26,913 nt of DNA from Anaerolineales bacterium (GTDB taxonomy: Bacteria; Chloroflexota; Anaerolineae; Anaerolineales; UBA4823), in contig JALHTN010000213.1 of the NCBI GenBank assembly GCA_022865865.1, positions 1 to 26,913 of the forward strand, written 5' to 3'. Both the position numbers and the translations under genes were made by a program. Under the pieces are notes generated by a model. It was given only the letters and a program-made list of their open reading frames with translations. It was not told the DNA's origin and ran no database searches. Each line of letters starts with the position of its first letter. The stretch's first letter is position 1. Below, piece by piece: positions 24,601 through 26,913 of the stretch.

Positions 24601-26232
24601 GATACTATCGCCCACATCATCGAGGAAGTGATCCATCGCGATTTAAACCGGGTTGTGGTCGCTTCATGCACACCATTAACTCACGAACCACTCTTCCAGG
24701 ATGCCTTGCGACATGCTGGGCTCAACCCACATCTCTTCGAAATGGCGAACATTCGCAACCAGTGTTCCTGGGTGCACTCCAATGATTGGCAAGGTGCAAC
24801 AGAAAAAGCGAAAACCCTAGTCCGAATGGCGATTGCTCGCGCTGCACAGCTGGAACCACTGAAAACCTCAGAAGTTCAGGTAAACCACAGCGCTTTGATC
24901 GTTGGTGGTGGGGCAGCGGGAATGACAGCAGCTCTTACTCTCGCCGATCAGGGATTTCCTGTGCACATTATTGAACGCGAGCCAGTCTTAGGTGGCAACC
25001 TGCGCAATCTGCAATATTTTCTCCCCACGGATAGCGGAGACCAGATTTCCCCGCATGAATTTCTCGCCCAGATCATTGAAAAGGTGACCTCACACCCATT
25101 GATCACCACCTATATGAACTCCGAGCTGGTCAACACGAGCGGATTCAAGGGTAATTTCGTATCGCTGATCAAATCGAATGGAGACATCTCCCAGGTTGAC
25201 CATGGTGTGACGATTGTGGCTACTGGTGGTATTGAATATAAGGGCACTGAATACGGCTATGGGCAGGATGACCGCATTGTGACCCAATTGGAGTTTGAGA
25301 ATATCCTTGCCCAAGATGATCAAGCTCCAGTAATCGAATCAGCTGTCATGGTGCAGTGTATTGGTCCCGCAGAAAAATACTGCAGCCGGATCTGCTGCAC
25401 AACTGCCTTGAAGAATGCACTGAAAATCAAAGAGAGAAATCCTGATGCAGATGTGAGCATCATTTACCGGGATATCCGTACGTATGGATTCAAGGAAAGG
25501 CTTTACACTCAGGCCAGAAAGGCGGGTGTCCTATTTTTCCATTACGAATTTGATCGCAAACCGGATGTCCTCATTCCAGATCGCTCACCAGGGGCGAAGG
25601 GCAGGCAGCCTTTGCGCGTTAAAGTTTGGGAACCGCTTCTGGGCAAAGAGGTGGAGATCGAAACAGATTACGTGGTCCTGAGCACACCTGTCGTTCCTCC
25701 TCCTGGCACGCGTGAACTCGCCAGCCAGCTGAAATTATCATTAAATATGGATGGCTTCTTCCTCGAGGCACATGTTAAACTGCGACCTGTTGATTTTGCC
25801 GCCGACGGAATCTTCATGGCAGGCCTGGCTCATTATCCAAAATTCCTAGACGAGTCGATCGCTCAAGCCCAGGCGGCGGCTTCGCGTTCGGCCAGCATTC
25901 TCTCTCAGGAAACCATCCAGACCAATGCTCGCGTTGCATTGGTCGACCCCCAGGCCTGCGTTGGCTGCTTGACATGTGTGCGCATCTGCCCATATGATGT
26001 CCCCCAGGTGACTGGGAATTTCACCGGTGTTGGAAACATCGTGGGAGCTGCCTTCATCGAACCCGCGATCTGTCACGGATGCGGCATTTGCGTCTCAGAG
26101 TGTCCTGCCAGGGCTATCCAGCTGCTGCACTATAAAGACATTCAAACTCTTGCCAAGCTGGATGCTATGTTTGACATAGAACCTGGTCACACCGGCTTTG
26201 TGCCGCTGACAAGCATCGAGGTCGCAAAATGA
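21619..26232 (+). CDS. hdrA: Giant HdrA with inserted GltD/NfnB-like NAD(P)H module
   Basis: This 1537-residue flavoprotein has the full plan of the 1050-residue HdrA upstream plus an insert of about 480 residues. Order: FAD Rossmann GGGIAGM (21-27), Cys65/Cys68 (DCAMC), [4Fe-4S] Cys117-120-123-127, then the insert from about 160 to 640, then a Cys640-643-646-649-652-656 region, the CSSVCCMYA cluster, a further Rossmann GGGAAGM, CSRICC, and a C-terminal ferredoxin (Cys1447-1457 and Cys1485-1495). The insert contains the GltD-type cysteines (Cys167, 171, 206, 210, 214, 218), FAD motif IIGAGPCGL (262-270) and NAD(P) motif VLGGGNVAIDVA (395-406), and ends with GVFAAGDSVSG (537-547). After the NAD(P) Rossmann strand comes LES rather than the RRS of NADPH enzymes, a hint at NADH. 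GAGGAG precedes ATG 21619; the stop overlaps mvhD by 4 bp. It should couple NAD(P)H to ferredoxin and a third carrier. Confidence 0.95.
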   Translation: MASSEPDPKTKIPTGAVMVVGGGIAGMQASLDLADQGFKVHLVETKSAIGGKMAQLDKTFPTNDCAMCTISPKLVETSRHPNIEILTDTSVMDIIGEPGNFSVTVHHKPRYVDITKCNACGDCAKVCPIVIPDDFNEGLNQRRAAYKLYPQAVPNAYAIEKRGIAPCRDACPAGQRAQGYIALVREGRWEDALRVIKMDNPFPGICGRICNHRCETACNRGMVDEPINIRALKRFVTDQVYSKSREAVDPAEILFPEKRVAIIGAGPCGLTAAQDLVHAGYPVSIFEAMPVAGGMLRLGVPEYRLPNEIIEREVQDIIDLGVELHLNTQVENLDDLFDDGYTSVLIAVGAHEGIRLPIPGADLDGVLINTHFLRDVRLGKYDQNDKGPLGKNVLVLGGGNVAIDVARSAVRLGCQVSLACLESRPEMPAHPWEIEAAELEGVAIYAGRSFEQILPDEQNHVSGVECMQVRSFTFDETEGLMVDKVGDSQHVIPCDTVIFSVGQRAGLAFIPDDAGVAMTDLKTIAVDPNTFAATRPGVFAAGDSVSGTAFVIEAVHSGHEAAESIIRFLSGNQLERAPKPPLPVVQIDQEEIEARIAKGEITVQGRVQLTELAVEHRLDNFSEIESGYDETSAQAEAARCLACGICSECMSCTFACGVDAIDHDMPPSQSRIEVGAVILAPGYQTYRAELSEEFGLGRYPNVVTSLQYERMLSASGPTNGHVQRPSDGEDPKRIAFLQCVGSRDQTHDYCSSVCCMYAAKEAIMTLEHAKAKSRKDGGEMEVSCQVFFMDTRAYSKGYEEYYQRAENNYGVKYTRCRLSEVKEDPLTHNLKVRYAAPFEEQADTLEGEFDLVVLSVGMEISDSVKLLAKNLGVELDEYGFCHTTLFDPLQTSQEGIYVAGPFREPKDIPETVIEASGTAAAAAQLLAPARFSLAKFPHYPSEKDLADQEPRIGVFVCHCGSNIGGYLDVPSVAEYASSLPGVVFAEDNLYTCSQDTIAHIIEEVIHRDLNRVVVASCTPLTHEPLFQDALRHAGLNPHLFEMANIRNQCSWVHSNDWQGATEKAKTLVRMAIARAAQLEPLKTSEVQVNHSALIVGGGAAGMTAALTLADQGFPVHIIEREPVLGGNLRNLQYFLPTDSGDQISPHEFLAQIIEKVTSHPLITTYMNSELVNTSGFKGNFVSLIKSNGDISQVDHGVTIVATGGIEYKGTEYGYGQDDRIVTQLEFENILAQDDQAPVIESAVMVQCIGPAEKYCSRICCTTALKNALKIKERNPDADVSIIYRDIRTYGFKERLYTQARKAGVLFFHYEFDRKPDVLIPDRSPGAKGRQPLRVKVWEPLLGKEVEIETDYVVLSTPVVPPPGTRELASQLKLSLNMDGFFLEAHVKLRPVDFAADGIFMAGLAHYPKFLDESIAQAQAAASRSASILSQETIQTNARVALVDPQACVGCLTCVRICPYDVPQVTGNFTGVGNIVGAAFIEPAICHGCGICVSECPARAIQLLHYKDIQTLAKLDAMFDIEPGHTGFVPLTSIEVAK

Positions 26233-26654
26233 GTGAACAAGAATTTCAGCCTGAAATCGTCGCTTTCTGCTGCCACTACTGCGCTTATGCAGCCGCTGAC
26301 CTGGCTGGCTCGATGCGGCTTGATTACCCGCAATCGATCAAGGTGATCGAATTGCCTTGCTCGGGAAAGCTGGATGTGCTTTATGTACTGCGAGCTTTTG
26401 AGGATGGTGCGGATGGTGTGATGGTGGCAGGTTGACTGGAAGGCGATTGCCATTACCTGGAAGGTAATCTCAATGCCCGGAGGCGAGTTGAATATGTTCA
26501 AAAATTGCTGGAAGAGATTGGATTAGGAGCGGAGCGGATCCGGATGGTGAACTTATCATCAGCCATGGGAAGCCATTTTGCCATTTCAACCACCGAGATG
26601 TTCGATGATATCAAGAAACTTGGACTTAATCCATTAAAACTGAACGGGAGCTGA
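26229..26654 (+). CDS. mvhD: MvhD-like [2Fe-2S] selenoprotein (in-frame TGA read as Sec)
   Basis: This 141-residue subunit would transfer electrons to or from the HdrA before it. The frame from ATG 26229 meets TGA at 26433-26435 and then continues for 72 sense codons (TGA 26652-26654) with clear MvhD sequence: EGDCHYLEGN, ...ERIRMVNLSSAMGSHFA. The TGA is residue 69, aligning exactly with Cys74 of the paralogue at 21098-21601, where both have a conserved Cys five residues later. Other cluster cysteines are Cys14/15, Cys18, Cys44 and Cys74. The bacterial SECIS-like hairpin starts six bases after the TGA. An automated caller would split or truncate this gene. It overlaps hdrA by 4 bp, and its Shine-Dalgarno GAGGT lies in hdrA's last codons. 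A nonsense mutation is the alternative but fits the conserved position poorly. Confidence 0.88.
26442..26477 (+). promoter_or_regulatory. Bacterial SECIS-like hairpin for UGA recoding
   Basis: Nested pairing: GGC (26442-26444) with GCC (26475-26477), bulged G26445, ATTG (26446-26449) with CAAT (26471-26474), a 2x2 internal loop, and ATTACC (26452-26457) with GGTAAT (26463-26468), closing a five-base TGGAA loop. The loop is about 23 nt after the UGA and has Gs in its 5' part, as known bacterial SECIS elements do. It lies inside the coding sequence. Confidence 0.78.
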
Positions 26655-26772
26655 GCTGAAAACTGTATAGAAATATCCACACAGGTATGGGTTCCAATGA
26701 TAAGGAATTACGAAATATTGCAATTATGAGTAATTTGGGTTTGAAGATCTTACTTTTAGAGGAGCGACTGAG

Positions 26773-26913
26773 ATGATAGTTGCAGAACAGAAATCACTGG
26801 ATGAAATAAAGTCATTGATAGGGAGCTCAGGCAACGTGCTTGTCGTCGGCTGCGGGACTTGTGTCACCGTATGCTTCGCAGGTGGTGAACGCGAAGCTGC
26901 AATTTTGTCTGCC
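26773..26913 (+). CDS. metV: MetV-like methylene-tetrahydrofolate reductase partner (partial)
   Basis: The frame starts at ATG 26773, has GAGGAG eight bases upstream, and runs off the right edge after 47 codons. The visible N-terminus, MIVAEQKSLDEIK, then VLVVGCGTCVTVCFAGGERE, matches the zinc-finger-like MetV family, with Cys residues in GCGTCVTVC at about 32, 35 and 39. MetV partners MetF in the reduction of methylene-tetrahydrofolate to methyl-tetrahydrofolate, the substrate of AcsE. The rest of the gene and any metF are beyond the window. A 118-bp gap after mvhD contains no gene that I can see. Confidence 0.82.
   Translation, partial: MIVAEQKSLDEIKSLIGSSGNVLVVGCGTCVTVCFAGGEREAAILSA

Noticed and set aside
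26433..26435. TGA as a true stop, making mvhD a broken pseudogene
   Set aside because: The downstream frame is intact, the TGA sits on a conserved cysteine column, and a SECIS-like hairpin follows.
1..26913. CRISPR array, insertion sequence or rRNA genes
   Set aside because: No regular direct-repeat and spacer pattern, no transposase-like frame with terminal inverted repeats, and no rRNA-like sequence was seen.

Overview
The window looks like a chromosomal segment of an anaerobic, carbon-fixing or acetogenic bacterium. From about 4.5 kb to the right edge it is almost entirely the carbonyl (western) branch of the Wood-Ljungdahl pathway plus the electron-transfer machinery that would feed it. 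The enzymes are of the bacterial type: CooS-type CO dehydrogenase, AcsB, a corrinoid protein pair, AcsE and an ASKHA/RACo reactivase. Overall style suggests a Chloroflexota-like anaerobe (Anaerolineae or Dehalococcoidia), but that is a low-confidence inference; nothing in the window proves a taxon.

Left part, about 1-1.55 kb: two tandem tyrosine recombinase genes on the minus strand. The distal one runs off the window and is missing its C-terminal catalytic domain here. Beside them lie a 17-nt perfect palindrome, a 12-bp direct repeat and a plus-strand tRNA-Gln(CTG) with a recognisable promoter and terminator. This is probably the edge of a mobile or RIT-like element.

1.6-4.05 kb, minus strand: a two-gene metal operon. 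A Tat-exported two-domain multicopper oxidase is followed, with a 4-bp overlap, by a ZIP-family metal transporter carrying an extra extracytoplasmic domain. A 0.53-kb AT-rich divergent region with several promoter-like and palindromic elements separates it from the next block.

4.57-17.66 kb, plus strand: an HMA-like small protein, cooS/acsA, acsB, a CBS-pair protein, acsD, acsC, acsV (RACo), acsE, a malic enzyme, and a thioredoxin-reductase-like flavoprotein whose CxxC is replaced by SxxS. Together these reduce CO2 to enzyme-bound CO, transfer methyl from methyl-tetrahydrofolate through the corrinoid protein, and join both with CoA. A strong hairpin follows.

17.9-26.9 kb, plus strand: a second transcription unit with two HdrA-MvhD pairs and the start of metV. 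The first HdrA (1050 aa) is a double-Rossmann HdrA. The second (1537 aa) has the same plan with a GltD/NfnB-like NAD(P)H:acceptor module of roughly 480 aa inserted between two ferredoxin motifs. The second MvhD has an in-frame TGA at the position of a conserved cysteine, followed by a convincing bacterial SECIS-like hairpin, so it is very probably a selenoprotein broken by naive gene calling. Together with metV this resembles an electron-bifurcating/confurcating Hdr-Mvh-methylene-tetrahydrofolate reductase complex of a new layout, without HdrB or HdrC in view.
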